DNA of 64,000 nucleotides from Tuctoria greenei (lineage: Eukaryota; Streptophyta; Magnoliopsida; Poales; Poaceae). The stretch covers positions 191,591,999 through 191,655,998 of the forward strand of contig JAYESD010000003.1 of NCBI GenBank assembly GCA_036927565.1, read 5' to 3'. Shown in pieces: positions 43,816-55,411 of this stretch (the stretch's first letter is position 1; every line of letters begins with the position of its first letter). Below the pieces are notes generated by a model that ran no database searches, had not been told where the DNA came from, and saw nothing but the letters and a program-made list of their open reading frames with translations. The position numbers were made by a program, and so were the translations under genes.

Positions 43816-46800
43816 AACCTACCCCCCTTAAAATGAATCTCGCCCTCGAGATTCGACGCGGAAGAGAAGAGATAGGGAAATTCCTTCTTGAGATCATCTT
43901 CTAGCTCCCAAGTTGCTTCTTTTTCGGTATGGTGCTTCCATTGGACTTTACACCATCGAATCACCTTGTTCCTTGTGACTCTCTCCTTGGTTTCTAAGAT
44001 TTTGACCGGTTGCTCGACATACGTCAAATCTTCCTCTAGTTCCAATTCTTCCATTGGCACTTGATCTTCCGGTACCCTGAGACACTTCTTGAGTTGGGAA
44101 ACATGAAACACATCATGTACGTCTGAAAGATGAGCTGGCATCTCCAACTTATATGCTACTTCTCCTCTTTTGTCCAAAATCTTGAATAGTCCAATATAAC
44201 GAGGTGCGAGCTTGCCTCTTATGTTAAACCTCTTATGACCTCTCATTGGTGACACCTTGAGGTAAACAAAATCTCCTATTTCAAAGGCTAATTTCCTTCT
44301 CCTATTATCCGCATAGCCTTTTTGTCCTGATTGGGCAGCCCTCAAGTTTTCACGAATTATTTGGACTTGCTTTTCGGCTTCTTGTAACACATCCGGACCA
44401 AATACTTGAGTTTCTCCTGGCTCATTCCAGAATAAAGGTGTCCTACACTTCCTCCCATAAAGTGCTTCATATGGTGACATTTTCAAGCTTGCTTGGTAAC
44501 TATTGTTGTATGAAAATTCTGCGTATGGCAAGCTTTTGTCCCAACTTTTCCCATGCTTTAAAGCACAAGCTCTTAACATGTCCTCCAAGATCTGATTGGT
44601 CCTCTCGGTTTGTCCATCCGTTTGAGGATGATATGCTGAACTAAAATTCAACCTCGTTCTCAAAGCTTCATGCAATTTTTGCCAAAATCTAGAGGTAAAT
44701 TGAGAACCTCTATCCGAGACTATCTTCTTAGGGACTCCATGTCGACACACAATATGCTCCATGTATATTTCGGCCAATCGTGCAGCTGTATACTTGGTCT
44801 TCACAGGGACAAAATGAGCTGACTTTGTTAAGCGATCCACAATTACCCAAATTGAGTCATACCCGGACTGAGTACGCGGTAACCCAACTATGAAGTCCAT
44901 ACCAATTTCTTCCCACTTCCATTCCGGAATCTTCAACGGTTGCAATAATCCGGCTGGCCTTTGATGTTCCGCCTTGACTCGTTGGCACACATCACATAAT
45001 GCTACATATTCAGCTATGTCCTTTTTCATGCTATCCCACCAATAGCAAGCCTTCAAGTCCTTGTACATCTTCGTACATCCGGGGTGAATCGAGTAAGGCG
45101 AGTCATGTGCCTCCTTTAATATTGTCTCCCGAATATGCTTTACATTAGGCACAACGATTCTTTTTCCAAGCCATACGGTACCATGTTTGTCTTCATCAAA
45201 TCTGAATTCTCTCCCTTCTTTGATTCTTTCCTTGATTTCCTTGACCTCCCCATCCGTGGTTTGTGCTTCTCGAATTTCTTGCTCCAAGGTTGGGTTTAAC
45301 TCCATCATCTCCATCTCGTTTACAAACCCAAGGTTCAACCGTTCAAACTCCTTGCATAACTCGGACGGTAACTCTCGAACTGTAAGTTGATGACTTACTC
45401 CTTTTCTACTCAAGGCGTCGGCCACTACATTGGCTTTTCCCAAATGATAGTTGATCCCCAAATCGTAATCTTTGATGAGCTCCAACCATCTTCGTTGCCT
45501 CAAGTTCAGATCCGTTTGTGTGAAAATATACTTCAAACTCTTATGATCCGTGTAAATTTCACACCTATGTCCAAGAATATAGTGTCTCCAAATCTTCAAT
45601 GCATGTACCACGACTGCTAGTTCAAGATCATGCGTGGGGTAATTCTGCTCATGTTTCTTCAATTGTCTCGACGCATAGGCGACCACTTGACCTTCTTGCA
45701 TCAATACACATCCAAGCCCTTGTCTTGATGCATTGCAATAAATGTCAAAACTCTTGCTTACATCTGGCAATACCAAAACCGGGGCTGTTGTCAACCGCTT
45801 CTTCAACTCCTCAAAACTCTCTTGACAAGCTTGAGTCCATTGGAATGCCTTTCCCTTCATTAGCAACTCCGTCATAGGCTTGGCTATCTTGGAAAAATCC
45901 TTGATGAATCTACGGTAATATCCAGCCATCCCAAGAAAACTCCTTATTTCCTTGACATTTTGCGGCAGTTCCCACTTCAACACATCCCTCACTTTACCAG
46001 GGTCAACCGATACTCCTCCTCCTGAGATGATATGACCCAAAAATGGCACCTCTTTCAACCAAAACTGACACTTGTTGAACTTGGCATACAGTTGATGCTC
46101 CCTCAATTTCTGCAACGTAAGCCCCAAGTGTTCCTCATGTTCCTTCTCATCCTTCGAGTAGATCATAATATCATCAATAAACACCACAACGAACTTATCT
46201 AAGTACTCCATGAAGACCTTATTCATGAGGTACATAAAGTAGGCAGGCGCATTTGTCAATCCAAAAGACATCACGGTGTACTCATAAGATCCATACCGTG
46301 TCCTAAAAGCTGTCTTGGGTATGTCCGATGGTCTAATCTTCATTTGAAAGTAACTTGACCTCAAATCAATCTTGGAAAACACACAGGCACCTTTCATCTG
46401 ATCAAACAAATCCTCTATACGGGGCAAGGTATACTTGTTCTTGATTGTTACCTCGTTGAGAGCTCGGTAATCCACACACATCCTTTGGGATCCATCCTTC
46501 TTGTCCACGAATAGAACGGGCGCTCCCCAAGGTGAAGAGCTAGGGCGAATAAAACCCTTCTCTAATTGCTCTTGAATTTGTTTCTTGAGCTCCGCTAATT
46601 CCATAGGAGGCATCCTATATAGCCTCTTAGCTATAGGTGCAGTTCCAGGTATTAAATCAATAACAAACTCAATGTCTCGATCGGGTGGCATACCTGGCAA
46701 CTCATCCGGAAACACATCCAAAAATTCGCACACTACCGGAATCTCCTCAATTGCGGCACCGTCCATATGATTCAATTCCATTTGCTTCGGTGCGGTTTGA

Positions 46801-48377
46801 GATGCTTCAAATTCTATGGTGATCCCTTCTTCATTGGTCAACTTCACCGTCTTCGTGGCACACTCAATAACTCCATTGTGCTTCCTCAACCAGTCCATAC
46901 CAAGTATAATATCCAACCCTTGAGAATCTAAAACAATGAGGTTGGCGGAGAAGTCTACCCCCCTTATTCTAAGGCTTACTTTTGGACATACTATATTTGT
47001 CCTCATCTCTCCTCCAGGAGACTTAACCAACAGAGTGAACTTCATATGAGAGATAGGCAAACTATACTTGGCAACATACTTCGATGCAATGAATGAATGC
47101 GATGCTCCAGAATCAAATAACATAATCGCGGGGTTGGAGTTGGCGAGAAACATACCAATGACCACGTCATCCGCTTGTTGAGCATCCTCCGTAGAGACAT
47201 GGTTCACGTTGCCACGAGCAAAATTCTGCTGTCCACGGCTTCCTTGTGGCTGTCCCCTGTTGGGTCTTGGGTTTTGCCTCGGTGCATTGCTTCCTTGACC
47301 AAGGCCCGACTTAGGACATTGATGTGCAAAGTGTCCAGCTTCTCCACAAGTATATCACTTCTTAACTCCATCAGAATTATTGGGACGAGCTTGGTTTTGA
47401 ACATTTGCAGCAGGAAAATTAGCACGAGGCTCATAGGGCATTGGAGGCCTAGGTGCTTGCATAACAGGGCGCTGCTACACAAAATGAGTTGGGCGCGGTG
47501 CATAACCAGGGCGCTGAGCAGGAATAGAGGAGCTGTAATAGGGTGCATTGGATGGTGCAAGGCGAGGGCGCACGTTACTCCCTTGTTGTTGTCCCTGGTG
47601 TGGCGCCTTCCTCTTGTTGTCTTGTTCCATCTCACGGATCTTGTTCTCAACCACAATTGCTTTGTCCACAAGCTTCTGGAAATTGACATAATCACAATTG
47701 AGCAATTGCACTTGGATTTCATTGTTGAGGCCTCTCATGAACAAATATTGCTTCCGGCTGTCCCGACTAACATCCTCAGGCGCATACCTTGAGAGTTGAG
47801 TGAACTTATTGAGATATTCACTCACGCTTGATCTTCCTTGCCTTAAATTCTCAAATTCTTGCCTCTTCAATATCATAACACCTTCCGACACATAATGAGA
47901 ACGGCAACTCTCCTTGAATTCCACCCAGGTAATTCTCTCTTGGTTCTCATGAGCATTGCAATAAGAATCCCACCAATCTGCAGCTGCTCCAACGAGTTGA
48001 TGAGAAACAAATAGCACCTTCTCCCGGTCACTGCATTGGACAATGGCTAGCTTCTTCTCCACGGACTTGAGCCAATCATCCGCATCCATAGGGTCTGCGG
48101 CTTGAGCAAAGGTTGGCAGCCTAGTCCTCATAAACTCTCCCAATCGGTTATGAGGAGGCGGGGGTGGCGGTGGAGGCATGTGGGGCTGATTGTTGATATT
48201 GCCAGCCTGCAGCTGTCCCATAGTCTGTATCATGGTCTGCATGAGCTGGTTTTGCATGGCCAATAGCTGCTCGATGTTGATAGTTCCCTGAGTAGATCCT
48301 TGCCCATTGTTGTTCTGAGGCACTCCATTGTTCTCCTCTTCATCATTGCCATCCCTCTGGTTGCGAGTCCTCACCAT
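43701..48377 (-). pseudogene. Chromo-1 Gag-Pol polyprotein with chromodomain, two nonsense codons
   Basis: One frame of 1558 codons from ATG 48377 to 43701, broken only by TAG at 47475-47477 and TGA at 47355-47357. The TGA replaces the first zinc-knuckle cysteine (YTCGEAGHFAHQC follows). Order: gag (WLKSVEKKLAIVQCSDREKV); protease DSGASHSF about residue 422; RT MCVDYRALNEV and VFIDDIMIY about 735; RNase H, where FDIYCNAS has Asn for the catalytic Asp; integrase with H-H-C-C, MDFIVGLP, SDRGSQFTS and QTERTNQ, all three acidic residues present; chromodomain-like end VTRNKVIRWCKVQWKHHTEK to FPYLF. The chromodomain would steer integration to heterochromatin. The last ~38 codons lie in the 3' LTR and the polypurine tract is coding. 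Confidence 0.93.
43816..43833 (-). promoter_or_regulatory. Chromo-1 polypurine tract (within pol frame)
   Basis: The minus strand reads AAGGGGGGTAGG just before the 3' LTR start. It is translated in the polyprotein frame (FKGGRF). Confidence 0.85.
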
Positions 48378-48631
48378 CTGAAGAAAAGCAGTAGGTAAGA
48401 ATTAGAAAACGCCCCAACTATATGCATCAAGGGATATGAACTAAACAACTAGCTACACTAGCCTAGGTGGACATGGCAATGCTAAAGCATCCCCAAATCC
48501 TCTATTAAGCACACAAGCAAGCAATATATATAGCAAACAGCACTCTAAACGAAAACACATCGATTCCTGAGTGCTCCTATGTGCTCTAAAGTGTCCATTC
48601 TATCTAGGCAACATCCTACGATCAACCTGTG
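48378..48631 (-). other. Chromo-1 5' leader
   Basis: About 250 bases between primer site and gag ATG, with no ORF of note. Confidence 0.7.
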
Positions 48632-48643
48632 GCTCTGATACCA
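48632..48643 (-). promoter_or_regulatory. Chromo-1 primer-binding site
   Basis: The minus strand reads TGGTATCAGAGC three bases after the 5' LTR end, complementary to initiator tRNA-Met, as usual for Tekay/Del-type chromoviruses. Confidence 0.9.
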
Positions 48644-48646
48644 ATC

Positions 48647-51504
48647 TGTGACGCCCGGTTCCGAAAAACTGAACCAAGCTAACGCATATGTGTGCCCAGG
48701 ATGTTCATCACACATACACGAGTGCAATCACAAAAGAGTATACAGAAAATTACCACAAGACAAGATTAATTAACCAAATTTTATTACACAAACCAGATTA
48801 TCCTCGAATACAAGCTCTAATGAATATTAATGACAAGTTCAACTAATGCAGCAGAAATAAACTAATTAAGCAACTATGCAGCATAAGCAATAGGGTATAT
48901 ATGCGCAGCTCCAATCAACACCACAGGCAAAGCTGACGGTAGACACGGCCTAGAACTCCGCATTATCGCCATTAAAATCCCAATCCTGACCTGCAACTGT
49001 TGGGGGGGGGGGGGTTGCAAGAGTGAGTACATGTCGTACTTAGCAAGTGTGGAAAGTATGACATGTGGCTTATTCAAACGACGACAATAATAATGGCTAA
49101 GTGCTGAAAAGTACAGTAAAACATTTGAAAAGCAATATATCTTATGTATGTGAAGTAAACCCATCATAATCATAAATAATATCATAATACCAAATCTGAA
49201 TTCATTACCATCATCAATAATTCCAGATTTCACCATCGTCAATAACCAGATTCAATACCAGAAATTAATCCGTAACCATCCGTAACCATTACCAGACCAT
49301 AACCATTACCAAACCATAACCATCCCAAATTCCAATTTGCCTCTAATCATGGAAGTTGTCCAGGTGCTCATAACCGGGAGCACGGCTATCATGATAGTTT
49401 TAATTAACACTCTGCAGAGTTTGTACCTCTTTACCCACGTGTTCGTGATTTCATCACCTTTCGGCGACTAAGAACCTCCCTTATGCCCATGACCCGTTGG
49501 TCACATTACACACTTCCGTTGGTGTGTGGCCAAGAGATCACAAAATAGCCTTTACAAAGGGATTACTAGCCTATTTAGACCCCACTGAGGCTTCACCGGT
49601 GGCGATGTCTCCCGTAGAGCACATCTTCAACCAAGGGCCCCCTCTTGAGCCATTCGGATCCCAGGGTAGTCCCACCAATCATCAACAAACCCCATCCGAC
49701 TACCCCTTCCCCGAGCATCCACAATGGTCCAAACAGCACTAGCAAAGCCCTAATTAAGCAGCTACGCCGCACCCATACTTGGCCTCGTGGTGGCACTGTA
49801 GTCCTGGCTTATTCTCGCATGAACCGGTCCTTAGATCTAAAGCAAGCAAACCACCATAACATCCAACCCATCCACATACCAGGCTTGCTTAGATCATCCA
49901 TTACCATACCATGTTTAACCAGTTCATGTTAACCATAATCTCATCCATGCATAATTAAATTGAGTGATATAGTTATTCCCATCCCAGTTGTTTAAGCGAA
50001 GCAAAAAGGTAAAAACCCTTCCCGACTTTGTACCATAAATTCCAGGTGACAAGGGTGGTTTAGCAAATCTAGTAAACTTCCTACCATAGGATTCCCATCC
50101 AATTGACACAGCATGCAGTTTTACAAACAAAACATTTATTTTAAAATAGGATCAATATGCTTCAAGGACACTTGCCTTGCTCTTGCTGTTGATTAAGGTC
50201 AAAGCCGTCAAACTCTTGATGTTGTAGATCCTCCGTGGCACTCTCTAGCGCAAATCCGTCTAATCCACACAATAAACATACAAGACAAGAAACACAATCA
50301 AAGAGTGCATAAATATTACTCAATATGTAATGACATGCATGATTGATGCAAATGCAAGGTAGAACTTGTTACTAGATTGCTTTTAATGATCACTAACTAG
50401 CTCTAGTAGATTTTAACAAATTTATACAGGTTTGGGGTCGATTAGATCAAATTTTAGAATTAATTCAACACAATTTAACCAGGAAGATCGGACTAGTCCG
50501 CTAGGGACCGGACAAGTCCGCACTTTGTGAGATTAGCAGATTAGGGTTTTCTAGATCGACGTGAATTTGGAGATTAGGGGTTGAATGCACGTAAGGAAAA
50601 GATAATAGAAGGTATACCAGGTGTTTAGAACTCCAATGAACCAAGAAACTTGGAGGTAACACTTGGATCTTGATGATCTAGGGTTGGTGATGAACTTGGA
50701 GATGAATTGGTGGTGAAGGACGAAACTTGGTGGAGATCTTGATCCTCCTTCGTTTCCTCCTCTTCTTCTTCTTGTTTGGGATCTTCTCCTCCCTCCTTGA
50801 TGGTGGCTCCCCACGAACTAGGGTTTGGGTGGGTGGAAAAGTGGCAAATAGATGTCCAACCAAGGGGTGGGGTCGTTTATATAGAGGTGGAGGCTAGGGT
50901 TAGATGGATTTCGAGTTTTGGTATGAGTAGAGGCCGGTTTAGAGTCCCACATGGGCTCTAAAAGAGTTGGGCACGACGTCCCTAGGCCCACTTAACGTGA
51001 AACCCAAGAAACAAGTCATAAAACAAAAGGTCAATCTCGGAGTCACGAAATATCGGACAAGTCCGGACAGGACCGGACTAGTCCGAAGTCGTCCAGAGAG
51101 AAAATCGGACAAGTCTGGCCTAAAATCGGACAAGTCCGATCTTAGTCAGAAAGGAAAACGGACAAGTCCGCTGGGACACCGGACTAGTCCGGAAAAGTCC
51201 AGGGACTTAGCAAATTTTCAAGGATTCATGGAATACCGGACTAGTCCGCACAAGATCGGACAAGTCCGAAGTTTTCCAGGGGCAAATATCGGACTAATCC
51301 ACAGCAAAAACGGACAAGTCCGTTTTTAGACAGAGAGAAATCAGACTAGTCCTCAGCAAAACTGGACTAGTCCGCACTTTCCTACATTTTTAAGTGCGGT
51401 TTTGTTCCAAATCAATTTTAAACTTGTTCCTCTTGTTATGGGTTAATGTTAAACATGTATATGAGTGTATGCAAGGCATGATGCATGAAAATGAGGGTTT
51501 TACA
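48647..51504 (-). repeat. Chromo-1 5' LTR
   Basis: On the minus strand it runs from TGTAAAACCC (51504) to GGGCGTCACA (48647), followed by the primer site. TATA box TATATAAA at 50883-50876. Palindrome arrays at 51054-51374 and 50489-50520. A longer poly-G run than in the 3' LTR. Confidence 0.95.
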
Positions 51505-54121
51505 TCCTCACCACTCTACCGACTTTGGTAGCTCCGAACCCTGGTGAGCCACTTCTGCTTTATATTTCGGCAACTAACGAAGTTGTGAGCATGGTCCTGG
51601 TTGCGGAAAGACCAGAACCATACCCACTTCAGGAGTCCAGACCCCTCCAGGGGTGGTCCAGAGCTACCTGAAGGCGAGTCTGGGTCCTAGCTCTCAGACC
51701 CGGATCCTCAAAGCGAGATGCCAAAGGAGCCACCTCCTTCAAGTGGATGAGTCACTATTGCTGAACAGCAAGATACAGACCCCTTCGGGAAGGTCCGGAT
51801 CACTTCATAAGAAGCTCCGGGTTCCTCCAGCAAGAACCCAGAGGTCCCCAAAGAAGGTCCGGACCCCTCCGGGAGGGTCCGAGTTGATGAGGAGGAAGCT
51901 TTGGGCCCCTTTGGGAGGGTCCGGACAGTCCAATGCCCAGTGTACTTCATCAGTGAAGTACTCCATGATGCCAAGACTCGGTATCTGTAGGTGCATAAGC
52001 TGTTCTACGCAGTTCTTATTGCCTCTAGGAAGCTTTGTCACTACTTCCAAGCTCACAAGATTTCAGTGGTAACCTCTTATCCACTGCGTGCAATCTTGCA
52101 TAACCTCAATTCTACTGGGAACATTGCAAAGTGGGCAGCAGAATTGGCTGAGTTTGATCTTGAATTCGCCCCAAAACAAGCGATCAAGAGTCAAGCTTTG
52201 GCGGACTTCGTGGCGGAATGGACCACCTCTCCATCAAATCCTGGGGGCCCCAGTGAGCAGAAGCCAGAATCCAAGGTTTCGGTATTGACTAAGCCTCACT
52301 GGACTCTCTACTTCGATGGCTCCATGTAGAAGCAGGGGGCCGAAGCTGGAGTCCTTCTCCTCGCTCCGACTGGGGAGAAGGTCAAATACATGGTTCACCT
52401 TGACTTCAAGGCGACCAACAACATGGCGGAGTATGAAGCACTAATCTATGGGCTCAAGGTGGCACTATCATATGGTGTCAAGCAGCTGTTGGTAAAGGGT
52501 GATTCGCAGCTCGTCATAAAACAAGTCAAAGGTGAATGCTGCTGCAACAACCCTCAACTAGCTGCATATTTACTTGGAGTCCAGAAGCTTCAAAAGGACT
52601 TCAACGTCTTGGATCTTTGCCATGTCCAGCGTCTCAACAACGCTGAAGTCGACGAACTCTCGACGAAAGCTTCAACCGGAGCTCCGGCTCCCGACGAAAC
52701 CTTCGTCCAGAGATTGTCAAGACCAACAGCTCAGCCTGCCGAACTGAGCGAAGGGGGCAAGACCAGCACCTCGAAGCTGGCGGCCCCGATGGCCCTGTTA
52801 CCATGGCGTCCATCAAGGGTCGTAGGTGCTGCAGGAAGCTCCAAGCAACTCAACACGCAAGACTCAAATTCTCAAGTTAGCTCCGATGCATGGATCACGG
52901 AGATCTGGAGCTACTTGGAAGACAATTTCCTTCCTGAAGACAATGTATCCGCTGACCGGATAGTCAGATTGGCTAAAAGATACACACTAGTAGAAGGGGA
53001 TCTCTACCGGCATGGTGCCAACGGCGTCCTAATGTGGTGCATTACAAGGGAAGAAGGCTGCGAGCTCCTCGCAGAAATCCATGGAGGAAACTGTGGGAAC
53101 CACGCATCTTCCTGCACTCTGGTCAGTAAAGCCTTCCGGCATGGTTTTTACTGGACTACAGCACTCCAGGGTGCAACCGAGCTAGTGAAGAAATGCGAAG
53201 CATGCCAGTTTCATGCGAAGCAAATTCACACACCAGCTCAGCCTCTACAAATGATACCTCCTACATGGACATTCGCTGTGTGGGGGATGGATATCTTGGG
53301 ACCTTTCCCAAGAGCCGTCGGAGGTTACAAGTTCCTGTACGTTGCCATCGACAAGTTCACCAAGTGGCCGGAAGCAACTACAGTTGTGACAATAAACAAG
53401 CAATCAGCTATCAATTTCTTGCAGTCCATTGTATGCAGATTTGGAGTCCCAAACAAGATCATAACAGACAACAGGACCCAATTCACAAGCTCTGCATTCC
53501 AAGGATATTGCAAAGACCTCAGCATTCAAGTCAGCTACACTTCTGTAGCTCACCCGGCAAGCAAGCCAAGCTGAGAGCAAATGCAGAAATCCTAAAAGGA
53601 CTCAAGACGCGCACATATGAGCGCGTGAAAAAACATGGAGCCAACTGGATTGAAGAGCTTCCACCCACCCTATGGGCCAACAAGAAAACTCCAAACCGAT
53701 CAACTGGAGAGACACCCTTCTTCTTGGTGTACGGAGCTGAAGCAGTCCTTCCTCCGGAAATCACCTTGGGGTTGCTCCGGGTCCGGACCTTTGATGATGC
53801 CACGCAGGACCAGCTCCGGCGTGAAGACCTTAACCTCGTTGAAGAGGGAAGGTGTCGAGCAGCTGTTCGGAATGCCTGATACCGCCAAGCTCTTCGGTGC
53901 TATCACCAAAGGCATGTTCACAACCGACAGCTCGAGGAAGGCGATCTGGTGCTATGGAGAATACAAACTCGAGAAGGGTTAAACAAACTCTCCCCCAACT
54001 GGGAAGGACCCTTCTGAGTGATCAAAGTATCGCATCTCGAATGAGTTCACTTGGCAACCGAGGATGGGACACTGCTCCCTAATCCTTGGAACATTGAGTG
54101 CCTCCGTGAGTTCTACGCTTA
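51505..54121 (+). pseudogene. Tat-1 pol, part 2: RNase H, archaeal-type RNase H, integrase
   Basis: RNase H resumes with TNEVVSMVLVAERPEPYPLQ (51571 on), is interrupted by a GC-rich repeat spacer (51630-51935), and continues near 51990 (KLFYAVLIASRKLCHYF). An archaeal-type RNase H lies at about 52300-52640: LYFDGS, a stop at 52327, then TNNMAEYEALIYGLKVALSY and GDSQLVIKQV. Integrase follows: zinc region near 53070-53220 ending CEACQFHAK, core Asp in VWGMDILGPFP, second Asp in ITDNRTQFTS (usual Gly after Asn is Arg). A frameshift at about 53560 falls just before the third catalytic residue region. C-terminal sequence to about 54121. Inactive. Confidence 0.9.
51630..51935 (+). repeat. GGTCCGGACC-type repeat spacer inside Tat-1 RNase H region
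   Basis: Repeated GGAGGGTCCGGACCCCTCC-like palindromic blocks separate two recognisable parts of the RNase H. Related sites are near 51636-51655, 51775-51800, 51855-51890 and 51905-51932. No conserved pol residues are encoded across it. Confidence 0.65.
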
Positions 54122-55411
54122 ACATCAAGGAGGTGAGTCTGTAGTTACATGTGATGTATGTTATAGAGTCATTGTACAGAGTCGGGTAGCTCCTCCAGGA
54201 GAATAGCCGGACCTTCCCCGGAAGGTCCGCGAAGTTCAAGCGACACTTGTCACAGTCTCAGAACTAAAAGTGTAGCTAGCTACCTTGGGTCAAATGAGAA
54301 ATGAAACACACTTAGCCTGGTTCCGTACCCTAAGAGTGTACTTGTTTCCCCTGTACCCCGGACCTATAATGAAAGACATCATTATGTAAAAACAGACTTC
54401 ACGTGCATTTATTTTGTATAGGCTCAATATTTTTTATTTTTCTCTTTCTTGTCTATAACAAAGTTGTGCAATTCTCAAGAATCTTTAGCTCGACCAAATC
54501 ATATACAACCCAAGTCGCTTTGTTATTTCCTTCGGATCTTAACATTGTTGAATGGTCTACTCGCCTGAATGCCGCCAAGCCAATCTAGGTCCGGAGTGTG
54601 CTATCGACTTGGCCTGGTCCTGCACCCTAAGTACGCCACTCTACCTACACCCCGGCAGGCCGAAGTAAGATGAGTCCAGGATACGATTGGACCTGAAGAA
54701 CATAAGCAAATGCACTTTATTGTATATAGAATTGCGTTCGACCCAAAAATTTCTTTTGGGAATAGTAAGCCGTAAATGAGTTATAGATGAGCAATGGATT
54801 TTACTGTTTTTCTTGACTTCAGTGTGCATGAAAAATAAAGATCTCATGATGATGGTGGATGAAGCCGGAGCTATCAAAGCTCCGACAGCCCCTAAGGTGG
54901 CCCACTGTCAATGTTTCAAATATTGATAGTAGGCATCGCCGGAGCTACCAAGTTCTGGCAAATCCAGGGGGCCATCCGTCATCATGAAGAAAAGATGGTG
55001 GGAAGACTCCCTAGTGGGGTCTGCTATCAACACACCGCGTGTTGACAATGGTCGCTGCCGGACCAAGCTCCGACAACCCCAGAGTACTAACTATCGACGC
55101 TCTACGTGTTCATAAGGGTCACTGCCGGAGCTACTAAGCTCCGACAACCTCAGGGGGGCCCTACTATCGACGACTTCGGACCTACAAACTACAAGTTCGA
55201 AGTGCGCAAGTCTTCAACAAAATGCTACATCCTCTTGGTACATGTTCACAATCAAATTGTGTACATCTACCAGGGGCCAAGTTGGACAAAGGTGTTGAAG
55301 AAAAAAAATGAAATTCATAAAATTCTTGGATTTCATTAATCTGGAGACAAGAGATTACAAAATTGGAGAAAAAGAAGAGAAGATACAAGCGGGAGCTACA
55401 AAGAGAAAGTC
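54122..55411 (+). other. Tat-1 region between pol and antisense gene
   Basis: Non-coding. It holds a perfect 10-bp-stem hairpin (54208-54229) and degenerate repeats of a GCCGGAGCTACYAAGCTCCG-like block (about 54866-55160). It would include the 3' ends of both the sense transcript and the antisense gene. Confidence 0.55.

Larger units (their letters stand above)
40963..51504 (-). mobile_element. Chromo-1, chromodomain Ty3/gypsy (Tekay-like) element, near intact
   Basis: Minus-strand element of 10.5 kb. LTRs of about 2.85 kb lie at 48647-51504 (5') and 40963-43815 (3'). The primer site TGGTATCAGAGC is at 48643-48632, with a single gag-pol frame between. A perfect target duplication TCCTC is at 40958-40962 and 51505-51509. 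The Tat-1 RT frame resumes across it. LTRs are almost identical wherever compared, differing at scattered bases and in a poly-G run (41324 versus 49003). It is the youngest insertion in the stack. Confidence 0.96.
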
